Of a stretch of 64,000 nt of DNA, positions 1-11,723 are shown one piece after another. Each line of letters begins with the position of its first letter. Position 1 is the first letter of the stretch. The notes under the pieces are model-generated. The model searched no databases and was not told the origin of the DNA. It was given only the letters and a program-made list of their open reading frames with translations. Where the stretch lies: contig CM071926.1 in the NCBI GenBank assembly GCA_016081115.2, positions 15,761,971 through 15,825,970 on the forward strand, read 5' to 3'. This DNA is from Rehmannia glutinosa. Taxonomy: Eukaryota; Streptophyta; Magnoliopsida; Lamiales; Orobanchaceae. Both the position numbers and the translations under genes were made by a program.

Positions 1-516
1 GTTTCAACACATGTGTGTTTCAAGCATTAATTGTCTTTCTTAATTCCCCGCTTCACTCCGGTGGTCCGCCTTTCTCCTGTCCAGTCCAACCGGCAAGTGC
101 TAGAGCAGCCCACGCTAATTAATGCTTGAAGTCTGCTCCAAGCTTTCCTGTTATTGAGTCACTTGTGCTTTAATTAATGTTTGGGCTATGTAGTTGACAG
201 TTGACTACTGATACATATTGTAATGTTGTGGAAGTGTTTTATGTTTATAACATGTTGCACTTGCTTTTATTTTTTTACCAGTAATTCTCACTCTCAAATT
301 GGGTCCAACACTATTGGATTTGCTTTTGAAATTTGGTCACAAATTACATTGAGTAAATTGCAGAATTGAAAAAAAAACAAAAATTGCAAAATTGAATTGA
401 AACTAGTGCTGGCGGGTCAAGCGGGTCTGAAGCGGGGTGGGGTGGGTCCCAGATCCTGTTTTTCCTTGGCGGGGCGGGTTCCGGGTTTAGCCAAACCCGC
501 CCCGTTACTATCCCTA
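1..516. mobile_element. hAT-like non-autonomous element, copy 1 (left part outside the window)
   Basis: This is the right-hand part of the GC-rich non-autonomous element seen whole at 25454-26190. A GC-rich block at about 405-510 holds repeated GCGGGT / ACCCGCC words, and the element ends in ATCCCTA at 516. The following CATGTGGT (517-524) is the 8-bp target duplication identified from the complete copy. No coding capacity is seen. Class (hAT) is inferred from the 8-bp duplication and the TAGGGAT ends. Confidence 0.6.
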
Positions 517-524
517 CATGTGGT

Positions 525-1070
525 TTACACGTTTTTTGTATGTGTATTAAAATAATTATACTAGTTCATAACAAAAATTTGGAACGTATTTTTATAAATA
601 AAGAAATATAAGTTATATACTTAACTTATTAAAACTTAAAGAAATCTCTAAACAAATATCCAATATTTATAACTAGTACAAATTAAACCACGTTGTTTGC
701 TCATTTTTTGCACGTGATTCAAATTAGGTTTATTAAAATAATTATACTACTCCATCACTAAAATTTAGAAGGTATTTTCATAAATAAAGGAATATTAGTT
801 ATATACTTAACTATTTAAGATTAAAAAATCTAAATAAATTTTCAATATTTATAGTTAGTACTAAGCACGTTTATTGCACGTGATTCAATTTAGATTTATT
901 AAAATAATTAATTAATTATATTACTCAGTAACTAAACTTTAGAAGGTATTTTCATAAATAAAGGAATATTAGTTATATACTTAACTAATTAAAATTAAAA
1001 AATTCTCTGAATAGATTTTCAATATTTATAACTATTTAAGTATATTTATGCTCTCCTTTTATACTTAACT
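525..1070. repeat. Three tandem AT-rich repeat units of about 165-190 bp
   Basis: Units begin near 525, 711 and 877. Each shares the order CACGTGATTC (weak in unit 1), then a TTATTAAAATAATTAT block, a TTTATAAATAAAG block, and TTAGTTATATACTTAACT. The same array occurs at 26199-26744, and one extra unit lies at about 25290-25445 on the left side of the hAT-like insertion. No ORF is present. The array may be a remnant of a larger mobile element, but its class is not clear. Confidence 0.6.
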
Positions 1071-1171
1071 AGCACCACGGATCCACTAGAAAAAAATTCC
1101 GACGGAGCTGGTCATATAGATCCAGTAAAAGTTGCTGATCCTAGTCTAGTATACGAGACATTCATAGAGGA

Positions 1172-2777
1172 TTATATCGATTTGTTGTGTAGTTTAGGAT
1201 ACGATACTCCGATACTCCAATACTGCTTGCAGCATGCAACCGAGAAAATCCAGGGTGCAACACTTGTAATTATTTTCTTGTACCCACCATTCCCCGCAGA
1301 TTGCACCACTAAAATTCCGCTTTGCGATGCATGAAAGACGCCAATTGCAATGGGATCATTTGTCAATTCATTAGCCATGTCTCCTCCAATGGAGATCAAA
1401 ATGATGTCGACTCCATCTGTTATGGCATCATCAAATGCAGATAGGATGTCCATTGATTGGCATCCCCTGAGTATGGCATGCTTTGTATCATAGAAATTAG
1501 TGTTTTTCACAATGTTTTCTGCTGCTATAGATGCAGTGTGACTCCCATGTCCTATCGTATCTCTGGCAGAATCATATTTCATGTTATAGTAACGAGCCCC
1601 AATTAGTTTGCTAGAATCCATTGTCCGTGAAACTTTCAGATTCCGATATCAATGACACCGATAATTATGTCGCTCTCGATCGTGGGATTTCGGTCAACAA
1701 TATCTTTCGGAAATCCCATAAAATCCCAGGATCTTGTAGTTTGTGGTAGAAAAGTTTGACAAGGTAAAATCATACTACTTCTTCATGGCCTGATCAATGG
1801 CATTAATTAATTCAGAGAATCAAAAATACTTGTACATTATTATTTGTTAAATTATTTTGGACACCATGAAGATTCTACAACTGTTTAGTTAATTTATATA
1901 TAGGATGGCAAAACAAAATTAGTTTGAACTTGATTGGAAAAGAAAAAATAAATAATAAAAAAACAAAAAATATTACGTACTGGACAATTTTTCCTTCTCT
2001 TCATCTGTCACATAGGCTGCAAATCCGTTGAAACTCCTCGTATAAGTTCGCACCAAGGATTGGCGCACAGACCTTTCACACATCATCAATTGATCAGTAC
2101 ATGCATATTGTTAATTTGCTTGAATATATTATATGTATGCATAAAAAAATCTATTAACCACGTAATATGTTACCTGTTGTCGACAACGTTTTGGAGTATG
2201 TTAAAATGGTATGTCGAAGGTAGTTGATCACTTTCAGCTTCAGGAAGATTTCCTATGTATACCATATGCACCTACTTAGATAGAATTCAAAGGAATATAA
2301 TCAGCATGTCAATTAGCAATATATTATCGATCAATTTTATAAGCATTACATATCGTATCAAAATAGAACTATAACCATGCATGTGATAATTGTTTGTATT
2401 AACAACAGCAGCTCAAAATTATAAAAACGCGTCATCACAAACTCATATATAATTACGTGGTTTCAAATAAAATAGACAATAGTGACTTGCCTTTCTTTCT
2501 TGGTCAGTGCTAAATGTAACAGTAAACCAGGAAATATATTTCTTCATTGTAAACTCAATTGATCAATTGTACAGGGTTGTGGTGTGTGATATTTATAGAT
2601 GGAGTGTAATGTGTAACTAACTATAACAACTTTAACAGAATATGTAACTAACTATCTAACTGTTGAAGCTTCTAGAAATCATACACTCTAATAGTCAGAA
2701 ATATGAATATGGGTTGTCAGAGCCACGACACAAAGAACGAACAAGATTAAAACTTTAAAAGCATGGACTCCAGCCAT
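1172..2777 (-). pseudogene. Cucumisin-like subtilisin protease pseudogene, copy 1
   Basis: The exons of a secreted subtilase (S8, plant cucumisin group) read on the minus strand. The start at 2777 gives MAGVHAFKVLILFVLCVVAL, a good signal peptide. A propeptide exon at about 2271-2174 reads VHMVYIGNLPEAESD..., with an AG acceptor and GTAACA donor. The second I9 exon (about 2070-1982) carries YTRSFNGFAAYVTDEE. A third block (about 1745-1630) carries SWDFMGFP and the Asp region GVIDIGI, where a normal gene has GVLDSGIWPES, and then hits a stop. The open block 1621-1172 has the His motif DTIGHGSHTAS, AFDDAITDGVD and the Asn motif QSAGNGG. The PA domain, Ser exon and Fn3-like end are absent. Loss of the DSG context, the internal stop and the missing Ser exon make it a pseudogene. 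Confidence 0.85.
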
Positions 2778-2829
2778 GGTTGAATGTAATGCGGTCACCT
2801 TGGCTAGCTAGATAGTTTAATAAATAAAC

Positions 2830-3187
2830 AAAATGAATTCTATGCCCCATATTTATAATGTCACCTGGCTGGTTATGAACACTATATGCCCCATGTATTC
2901 TCGCCTCTTTTTAAAAACAAGTAATGTGCACGTGTATTGCACGTGATTCATATAACTTTTCAAAAATTATTTACTAATTTTATTGAAAGATTAAGATAAA
3001 TTTAAGGTGTATTATAAATAAATAATAAAAATTAAACAAATAACTAGTTAAAACAAAAAATTCAAGTTACTTTAAAATATTTTATTGTATAGATAATTTT
3101 GGATGATTAAATTCCTTTTAGAAGAACTATGTACTAGATATTTGAAAAGTTGGATAGTAATATAACTAAATATTTTGATAGTTATGA
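2830..3187. other. AT-rich spacer without recognisable gene
   Basis: I see no exon, LTR or terminal repeat here. A GTGCACGTGTATTGCACGTG word near 2926 recalls the CACGTG words of the 711-1070 repeats, so part of this is probably old repeat DNA. The same sequence recurs in copy 2 (about 28500-28855). Confidence 0.4.
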
Positions 3188-3195
3188 TTACATTA

Positions 3196-3358
3196 AGAGT
3201 AAGTTTCTTGTGAGACCATCTCACGGATTTAAATTCATGAGACGGATCCAACCCATTTTATAAATCAAAGCAAGTTACTCAAATAGATTACCTAATTTGG
3301 TCAATTAGGATCTGTTTCACGAAATTAAATCCGTGAGACCGTCTCATGAGTTTTTGTC
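3196..3358. mobile_element. Small hAT-like MITE with GAGACCGTCTC ends
   Basis: This is a 163-bp element with inverted ends. The left end reads GTGAGACCATCTCACGGATTT, and near the right end AAATCCGTGAGACCGTCTCA is its approximate reverse complement. It is flanked by TTACATTA at 3188-3195 and 3359-3366, an 8-bp target duplication typical of hAT elements. The same insertion is present in copy 2 at about 28866-29027, so it predates the duplication. It has no coding content. Confidence 0.7.
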
Positions 3359-3366
3359 TTACATTA

Positions 3367-3744
3367 ATCATTCTCTTGTTTGATTTTGATGGTTGGAAAA
3401 GTTTTTTTATATTTGTATTTTGTGAGTTTTCTTTATGGTGGACTTATAGACAGTCAAATAGAGTACTTTTATTTTCTAAAAATTGATAAAAATGTTAAAT
3501 TAATCAAACGCGTAAAATAAACTAAATTATTTTTTTACTAAAATTAAGCACAATATTGTGATACTTTTAATGTATGTTTAGGAACCCATTTCAAATGGAC
3601 TTTTAGGTATAGAATTCTATTTAGCAAAAACATATTTGGTGGTTATATTTAAATAGACTATAATAAGTCATTTTTCCATGAGTCATTTTAGAAAAGTTTT
3701 AAGTTATGGCTTTTGAATTTCATTTATTGCACTTCAACCGGATA
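3367..3744. other. AT-rich spacer up to the 8.25-kb insertion
   Basis: Nothing recognisable apart from AT-rich single-copy-like DNA. It matches 29034-29413 in copy 2 nearly base for base and ends at the GACAATAAA target site used by the large TIR element. Confidence 0.5.
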
Positions 3745-4009
3745 GACAATAAAGGGATAACGTTTTTAATCAACCCAAACTATACGGGTTTTTACACTTT
3801 GCAACTTAACTTTGAAAAGTTTCGATTGCAACCTAAACTTCACAAAATTTTACACTTTGCATAAAATTCCGGTTTTACCCCTGGTTTCGGTGAAAGATGG
3901 TTTGTAGTTTACACTCTAAACTTTAAAGTTGTTACACTTTGCAACCCGAACGATAAATTTCATTGCATTTTCTTTGACTACTCCCAAAGGTCTTGCGATC
4001 CTCGAAAAA

Positions 4010-4028
4010 TGGTATCGAGCCTAGGTTT
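4010..4028 (+). promoter_or_regulatory. tRNA-Met primer-binding site of the pararetrovirus
   Basis: TGGTATCGAGCCTAGGTT matches the usual plant tRNA-iMet primer site TGGTATCAGAGCC apart from one missing A. Caulimovirid minus-strand DNA synthesis starts here, and by convention genome numbering begins here too. Confidence 0.75.
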
Positions 4029-4101
4029 ATTAAGAACTTTTAGTTAAATTTATTATATTTATGTAATTAACAATTGGTGAGGAGAAATTACTCCGAGATT
4101 A

Positions 4102-6126
4102 TGGATCCGGACCGATGTCCGAGATGTACCCTTACAGACATATCGTCAAATATTGACGATGTATGCACAAGAACACCTTGACCAGGTTTCATATTGGGAA
4201 TACCAACATGAAGAAAAGGAACAAGCGGGAGCCGACGGGAAACCGTAAGGCAATGCAAAATGCGAGCGGAATATTATGGCGTTCGGATCCGAACTGCACT
4301 TATATGTTCACTTGATGAACCTTCAAACGGTTCATGAAAATTCCCATCGAACAATGATTCCCGATGGAGTACCGAGTGGAACGAGATACTTCAGACAAAT
4401 CTAAGATCTCCGAAGATCTTAGAAAATCCGTAAGACGTGCGAGAATTATGGCAACCGCCATATTCATCTACCAAAGACAAGTTCATCGAGATCCAACCGG
4501 ATGGAGACGATGGTGAAATATCGAAGGAAACTCTTGAACTCCTATATGATATTCGAGTAAACGAGTCAAGAACCCGGAGGATGACCAAGTTCATCGGAGG
4601 AAGGAAACGTATTGATTTTTTGGGACGGTACCCTATTTACACCAAAAAGGAAACCCACGGAAGTTATACGAAAGATGACAGATGAGGAAAAGCTCATTGC
4701 TCTCATCAAAGGAAAATCCATCAAAAATTAAAAAAAGATGGATATGGAAAAGATGAATCTTAAAGATCTACACGACCGGCGTAATCCTTCGCAGATTAGG
4801 TATTGTAGATTTAAAGATGAACGGAGGTGAGAATCGCTTTGGTTACCTATGACCCACAAGGTAGACCAATTCCTCCACCACCGCCACCGTTAATCCTAAC
4901 GTCAAGAAGAAAGACGGGTTCACATCATAGAACTCGGGACGAGAGGATGCCACACGCTGGGGATTTCACGACAGAAGTGATCCACTTTTGGGACAGAGGT
5001 CGAAACCCTTGCGGGGAACCGGACAACCTACCGGAAGGCCGAATGTTTATCGACGCCTTATGGAAGATCGCACTCGACCCAATACATCCGTATGGGTTGA
5101 TGTTAAACTGGACATCCGCATTTTAAAAAAGAGAAGTTCTCATTGATGAATGGGTTTGACTATGAGAATTTCAAAGAGAACCCTCGATCTTACGAAGGAT
5201 TCATTCATTTTACTCCTTGAAATGAGTCTTGAAGGATCGGTGAAGATTGCCTGGGATATGACCGATGCTAGTACGAAAAGTTCGGTCACATCAGGGGAAT
5301 CACTTAAAGGAATTGTCGATGGTATGGCAAAACTATTCAAAATCCAATTCATCGGCACGGGTTATTTTGAAGGATTAGAGGATGAAAAAAGAAAGAAATA
5401 TAAACAAGCCCTCTATAGCCTTGAGTTACTGGATATTTGTCATATTGACGAATATATCAAGTTGTTCACCGAATACCGGTGGAAATCCAAGATTGAGGAA
5501 AAAGAAGCTGCACAGCTATTCTTTGCCAAAATTCCAAGTCCCTGGAGAGAAATGCTTATCAGGGAATACAAGGGTGGAGTCAAGAGAAAGCGTGGGCCGG
5601 AAAAATGTCTTTCCTAAAGGCCAAGTTATCCGAATGGTGCTATCAAGCGCTCTCCGCACAGAATTACAAGAGATTAAGAGGAATTAACAAAGCAGTTCCT
5701 CTATGTTGCGTGGATAATGATATCCCAACATTGTGGGAGGTCAAACAAGGCGGCACAAGAAGAAGAAGGAGAGAATCCATCCATACCGCCGAAAAAGCAA
5801 AGAATAAAAGAAGTAGGTCTTCATGGAGACCTAGAAGGTTTTGGTCAAAACAAAAAGCCCGAAGTTATAAATCGGGCAAAGACCAAGCATTGCCAGCAGG
5901 AGTAGAGCCTCATCATCGAGGTTCTAATCAAGCAAGTACCAACAAATCAGGAAGAAGAACTTTCAGCGTGCTCACACTAGAGCTAATGAAAGTTTCAAAG
6001 ACTGTAATTGCTTGGACATGCGAGCAAGAGGGCATATCTCGACGGATTGCCCGCATAATCAAAAACGAGGAGTCGAGTTCGAGGCTACACCGTAAATCGA
6101 AGAAGTGTCTATTATCGTGGATTTAA
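4102..6126 (+). pseudogene. Pararetroviral ORF1 N-terminal and coat-protein region (broken)
   Basis: This is the 5' part of the viral polyprotein. An N-terminal segment near 4103-4247 is charged and helix-rich. A coat-like core at about 5150-5770 includes AAQLFFAKIPSPWREML and, in another frame, LSEWCYQALSAQNYKRL. A strongly basic stretch (about 5755-5900, RRRRR and SRSSWRPRR) follows, as in caulimovirid coat proteins that bind nucleic acid. It is split over at least three frames between 5150 and 6126, with switches near 5560-5620 and 5750-5900. It is not functional as written. Coat identity rests on the pattern and position, not on an alignment. Confidence 0.6.
5998..6062 (+). pseudogene. 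Degenerate CCHC zinc knuckle of the viral coat region
   Basis: The track DCNCLDMRARGHIS carries two Cys and the GH of a retroviral-type knuckle. The last Cys (CP) lies in the next frame, so an indel interrupts the motif. Such knuckles in caulimovirid coat proteins bind the pregenomic RNA. Here the motif lies upstream of the movement-protein block. Confidence 0.5.
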
Positions 6127-6297
6127 TACGGGTGTATCAATTTGAGGATATTCCCTCGGATGAAAGCATCTATGAAGAAGAGATCTATTCTCGATGATGG
6201 AAGTGACTCGGCTCAGAATCAAAGTGAAGAAGAAATTCTTCAATGACGATTAGCTTAGGAGGATATGTCGATTCCTCTCTCACACGACGGTTTCTCA

Positions 6298-7010
6298 TAA
6301 AACTCTTATGAGAATCATGAAGGAAGATCCAAAGCTTCAAGTCTATGATGGATTTACAATTGGAGCTATGGAAAAAGCATTGGATAAGATTGGGTTTTGT
6401 AAAGAAAACACCAAATTATTCATAGGGTAACAACGGAGAACTTGCCATTCCGATGGAGTTTACCGCAGTAACTCGATCGAGATGCGATTGGTCCCTATTA
6501 GATAAATACAGGAGATCAAAAGCGAGTTAAAAGAGAAGTTGCTAATACACTCTCATGGATTCACATTGGAGCCATAAGGGTCATTATTAAGGCAACATTC
6601 AAAGAAGGAATAGATTCGCCACTCAATCTTGCTAATTTTGACAAGCGAATCTCACATCTCAAGGATTCATGCCTTGGAGCGGTCACAGGAAATTTGTATG
6701 CAGGAAAATTAGCATTCAATGTCTATCCAAGAATTGCATATAATTTGGGAGATCGAGACTTCAGTAGAGTCCTAACCCTTCATCAAGATTTCAAAAGAGT
6801 CGATTTGATGAAAGAAGGAAACAAGCCTTACTCGATCACATACAAGATTTCCTATGCTCTTTCGAATACCCATCATTCAAGTATTCTTGAGAAAGGAATT
6901 TATTGAAGTCCCAAGAATCTTTGAGGACTTTGCCAGGGTGGTGTTACGAGAAATCATTGAATCTCCAACTATTAAGGAGATTGATATGATAATTCATGAT
7001 CAACAAGTCT
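6298..7010 (+). pseudogene. Pararetroviral movement protein (30K superfamily), broken
   Basis: The best stretch (about 6598-6900) reads DSPLNLANFDKRISHLKDS, then GNLYAGKLAFNVYPRIAYNL, then a DRDFSRVLTL block and YSITYKISYALSNTHHS. This spacing is typical of caulimovirid movement proteins, which enlarge plasmodesmata so virus can pass between cells. It has no start of its own, being an internal part of the polyprotein, and frames change on both sides (near 6600 and 6870). A second movement-like repeat of HGFTIGAM / HGFTLEP wording lies upstream (6330-6600). Confidence 0.72.
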
Positions 7011-7442
7011 TCAACAAAAGCCGGAGTCTCGAGTTGAGCCTAGAAGGATGTCTTTCCAAAGCAAGACAGAATGGTGAGTAGCCGCCGTTGGGAAGAAAGG
7101 AGACCAAGTACGATTCAACGCATCCCCGATGTTTTTAAAAAAAGAGGAGAGCCGAAATGTCGAGAAGGATGGCGAGAGGTTGAAGTAATATTCGACATCA
7201 CTCAAAAGGATAACATTTTTCCTTGTGATGTTCTATATTACCTCCAACAACCAATCGTGGGAAGGTATCAAGGAAGCCTGAAGATATGAGAAATTGAGCT
7301 TACTATCACAGAGTTGCGGGGAAAGATCCCTAACAATTAATACGGGAATTGAATTTCTTGAGGAGCATAAACCTTGGGAAAGATTACAAGACGGAATGGA
7401 GTTCAGTGGCTAATAAAAGATACTGAGAATCGATGACCACTA

Positions 7443-9520
7443 GTCCATTCTCCATATACATTTCTATTGGAATGTTATATGTGAATACAAGGCCGAGTAT
7501 TTCGCCGCCTATATTGATTCAGGTGCCGGAATATGTACTGCAAAGCCGGATGTTTTTCCTAAAGAAATTGGAGAAGATTTACCAGCTATTGCAGGAAGAG
7601 ATTTCTCTAAAAGGATTCTTATCCTTAACAGAGGAATTAAACAAGCAGAAATCATGATCGGAGGCGCAGGTGGTACCCCATGGTACAAGGTGAAAACGCC
7701 ACCAATCTATTTCCATGATACAGGTGCAGATATTTTGCTAGGAAACAATTTCCTACAAACATTCAAGCGATTCACACAGGAGAATGAGACAAGAAGACTT
7801 ATTTTCACAACCTTATGTGATCATAAGATTATTGTCCAAAGACTGCGGGAAGCATTTTACAGAAAAATGCCTATTAATTTTCGCAGCAAGCGTGGTGATG
7901 AAGCCAAACTTCGCAATCCAAAAATGGCGGATCGAAGGAAATTTGGTGAAGCTTTATTATCCTATAGACAATTTGGTTCCATTCAGAAGGATCAGAAGAT
8001 ATGGGATAATAACTTGTATTCATTCAGAGTACAAGGAGAAGAACGAGTCACCCAGGAAGCCATTGCAGAATTATGGATGAGTCTAATGGAGAATCCACAG
8101 AGTGATGTAACCATAGAGGAACAAATATCACTCGAGGATATCAAGAAGAAGATCCAAAGGAATTACAATGAAGATCCTTTGGCTTGGTGGGATAAGAACG
8201 AGCTTAAGGCTTCCTTAAAGGTTAAACCTGGAAAGGAGTACGAGTTCGTAAGATTCAAACCAATCCTTATGAACCAGGAGGATCGTGAGGATATGCAGAA
8301 GATACTTAAGGAACATCTGGACCTTAAGTTAATTTCACCAGGAGTTTCTCCATACAGCAGTCCAGGGTTCTTAGTCAGAAACCATGGAGAAATCAAAAGA
8401 GGAAAGCCAAGACTTGTTATTAATTACAAGGGAATTAATAACATTTTGGAATTCGACGGATACTATATCCCAAGCAGAGAACATCTGGTTAATTGTATCA
8501 AAGGTGCCAAGATATTCTCAAAGTTCGATTGCAAGTCTGGATTCTACCAGATTAAGATGGAGGAAGAAAGTAAGAAGTTTACAGCTTTCTCTACACCACA
8601 GGGACACTATATTTGGAACGTGATACCTATGGGATTGGCTAACGCTTTTATATATCAAAAGAAAGATGGATAATCTTTTCAAAGATTATTTCAGTTTCAT
8701 GTTCGTATATATCGACGACATTCTAATCGCATCAAAGAACATGAAGGAGCATCTCAAACATTTGGAAATATTTTCAGATGTTTGTCACAAAGAAGGATTA
8801 GTGCTCTCGGAAAAGAAGGCGGTAATCGCAACAAGACAGATTGAATTCCTCGGAATTGAAATCGATGAATCTGGAATTATTCTACAAAATCATATTGTGG
8901 AAAAGATACAGGGATTTCCAGATACATTAAAAGACAAGAAGCAGCTTCAGAGTTTTCTTGGAGTTGTCAATTTTGTTGGGATGTTTATTAACAATCTAGC
9001 ATACTACAGGAAGGTGTTTAGCCCATTGCTTAAAAAGGATGCATTATTCAAATGGGAAGATGAACATCAAGAAGGAATTAAGCAACTTAAAGAAGTATGT
9101 AAAAAGCTTCCAAAGCTTGCGATTCCCCAAGACGAGGACGGCGGTTCTATATCACGATGCGGTGATGATTGGTGGGCAACAGTTCTTACGAAAGTCACAC
9201 CAAACAAGGAAGTGCCATACGCAGAATCTTTGCAATTTTTATTCACCCCTAGTGAAGCAACTCGGTGGCATATTAACGAGAAAGAATTCTTTGCAATGTC
9301 GAAAGGCTTTTAAAAAATGGCCTCTATTTTTCTTGGCTAAAAAGTTTACTTTAAAAATTGATAATTCAAGTGTCAAGGCTTTTACGAAAAACAAAATTGA
9401 ATCAAAACCGAGAAAAGGCTCGATTACTTAGATGGCAAGTCTGAATGTCAATATTATGATTATGATATTGTCATTATAAAATCTCATGAAAATATTCTTG
9501 CAGATTTCTTGACACGAGAT
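7443..9520 (+). pseudogene. Pararetroviral protease-reverse transcriptase-RNase H region, broken
   Basis: The aspartic protease active site YIDSGAG is at 7510-7530 and its flap partner ADILLGNNFL at 7723-7752, both in the frame that stays open to 8673. RT follows: KLISPGVSPYSSPGFLV, KPRLVINYKGIN, IFSKFDCKSGFYQIKM and, after a frame change near 8648-8666, the catalytic FVYIDDILIAS (YIDD at 8708-8719) and QIEFLGIEID. RNase H remnants include INEKEFFAM (about 9275) and, in another frame, FTLKIDNSSVKAF, with the usual end ILADFLTRD at about 9497-9524. Breaks lie near 8650, 9310 and 9430. The enzyme would copy the pregenomic RNA; as written it cannot be made whole. Confidence 0.88.
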
Positions 9521-10904
9521 GGAAGGACGCGTTGTTGACGAGGTCCTTAAACGAGTAAGACATCTCAGGGAAAACCTGGAGAGTCTAGAACGAGATTTTG
9601 GGACATTATGTCTCAATGCGTGTTTGCCGGACGACTTCAACAGGCTGACCAGAAATCCGTTTCTAGTCAAATACGAGCATGCCAGTTCGCTCAAGGACAA
9701 TTGTTCTTAGCGCTGCAAGGGCCTCTCTTCCAGGCCGCATCTCCTACGGTGCAAAAAGGGGCCGAGAGAGTACGGGGCTCTAACCCGGAGGTTATGGATT
9801 CAAGTACCATAATCACAAGTGTTGCAGGTGATGCATCCCCCGAGGTGTACAAATCGTAACGAATGTTGAAGCTCCGGTGTCACAACCCGAGTCTTCAAGT
9901 CAACCCAAAGACTGCGGGGTAAAAGAGGGAGAGTTGAATCTTAGGCCACAGATGTGCAAATCTAAGGTTCAAATCGACGAGAATAAGATTTCTCCTATGC
10001 AGGTATATCAACGGCAATGGGAGAAACTAGTTACAAGACAAGGTATTAACCCAGAAAAAACAATGGTTGATATCTCAGGAAAGTATCCCAGAGTTTGGAT
10101 GAAACCAGGAAGTCATCCAAATGAAGTACATGAATGGTATACCTTTGGAGCTTTAGCTTCAATCTATACCGTGTCCCAGGATTCCCGTAAATTTCAAAAT
10201 TACCTAAATGGATTGGGAAGCGATTTACGAGACTTGGGCCAATAATCCACACTTGGCCGAGGCGATATTTTGGAATCGTATTTTATCGGTGCAGCTCTCG
10301 AACCAAAGCAAGAAAGGCTTTAATGAAGCTTTTCATTTCATCAAGCTAAGAAGACCGGATGGAAATGCTTTAAAATATATTAAGGCAAACTTCAGGAAGA
10401 AGGACTTGATGTTAGTAGGAGCATTTTCTCAAGACGAAGCTTCTACCTGCACGAGCATGGGGTCTTTGGGTTTGTCTAATCGAAATGGACAAAGTCAAGT
10501 ATCCATTTAAGTTCTTCCAGTCGGCGAATGGATCTTTCCTTTTGAATTCGATGATTTGGATCAACCACAGATTTGCGGAGGAACTCTTCAAACCAAAAGG
10601 AGAATTCTCCGGGAAAACAAGATTCCGGCGAGCAAAGACACTTACCGGAAATTCTCAGTAACATGGCGCATGTTGGCCGTTGGATCGACCGGATCTGTCA
10701 AGCATGCCCGAACAGAAGGAACCCGAGTTTGGGAAAGGTTTCCACCCAAACCCGACCGACAGGACCATACACTGGAAAGGACAAGGGCCCACTCACAAGA
10801 CGCGTTTTCCTCGGGGACCACGAAGACCAACTTTTAAAAGATTCCCGACAACCATCACATGGGCCGAGTCACGCGGAAAGAGAAGAAAGACAGCTGGCGA
10901 GTAA
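9519..10904 (+). pseudogene. Pararetroviral ORF2 (unknown function), broken
   Basis: The region downstream of RNase H is coding-like in several frames. A coiled-coil-like start at about 9525-9600 reads VLKRVRHLRENLESLE. A conserved-looking middle (9877-10245) carries KYPRVWMKPGSHPNEVHEWY. A helical part at 10208-10400 carries ANNPHLAEAIFW. A basic, proline-rich tail ends near 10904. It is not RT, protease or movement protein. Position and size fit the second ORF of florendovirus-like genomes, whose function is not established. Frames switch near 9700, 10230, 10400 and 10600. Confidence 0.55.
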
Positions 10905-10917
10905 TAATTCATGAGTA

Positions 10918-11051
10918 TGACGTAAGCAGTGACGTCTTACATCTCAACAAGATTTGAAGTCCGAATTTCAAGTCCGGACTTACCTCTATAAATTGCAGGA
11001 TTTGAAGGAAGTGGGGACATCGAACATTTTCCTTAGTTTTCTTACAATAAA
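10918..11051 (+). promoter_or_regulatory. Pararetroviral pregenomic promoter with as-1-like element and poly(A) signal
   Basis: Two TGACG motifs at 10918-10922 and 10930-10934 (TGACGTAAGCAGTGACGTCT) have the 12-base spacing of the as-1 element of the CaMV 35S promoter, bound by TGA-type bZIP factors. A TATA box, CTATAAATT, is at about 10986-10994. AATAAA is at 11046-11051, just downstream of the expected start, as in caulimovirids where the same signal is bypassed once and used on the second pass. Function in this integrated copy is not shown. Confidence 0.75.
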
Positions 11052-11723
11052 AGATGAGTGAAAAATTTGTAATATTTTGAGTGTTTTAGTTTTTAATTTT
11101 TATGTATTTTCGTGTGCAAGCCTCATACATGAGAGGCTAAACAAGTATTCTCCTCCCAAAATGAGATTACTAATGTAATAAATTTTTCTTTAAGTTCTTA
11201 ATAAAATAAAGGTTGTTTGTTCAACATGTGTTCATGATGTACTATTGATCAATCCCCTTTGAAGAATTACTTTACGCCTTGGAGTAGAAACAAACCAATT
11301 TTGTCTTTGAGCGGTTTCAAGGAGTCGGATAACTTGCGATCATCTTCCCGAGGGTGAGGTTGAACAGTGAGGAGCCGTTTGTCAAACGATCCGGGGGGGC
11401 GTAATTTTCCGATTGGTGGCGTTGCGAACCACTTAACCCGGTCCGTTTCGGTCAAAAGAGGTATGAATTTTAAGGGATTTATTAATTTTACGGAAGCATG
11501 TTGGGCTCGATATGGTCGTAATGGACTATTTTCATTTTCGTCTAAAGACCCAATTTGTATACGGATAAATACTTGAAATAAGATCTTGATAGAAGTATGT
11601 CTTGTTGAGTTTATAGTGAAACCCGATGACATGATCCATTTAAAACCTCTCGAATAGAGACTGGATCTAAGAGGTGTAACAATGCCACGAACAAAACAAG
11701 TTCGAAAAATCGGGTTCTTATTT
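11052..11723 (+). other. Pararetroviral leader region, no ORF supported
   Basis: Between the poly(A) signal and the terminal CTCGAAAAAT word, this interval corresponds to the long untranslated leader of caulimovirid pregenomic RNA. I see no coding block; the opposite-strand open frame 11632-11267 has no recognisable protein. Confidence 0.5.

Noticed and set aside
11267..11632. Minus-strand 121-residue ORF in the viral leader
   Set aside because: No recognisable motif, opposite to the viral genes, and leaders of these viruses are structured non-coding RNA.
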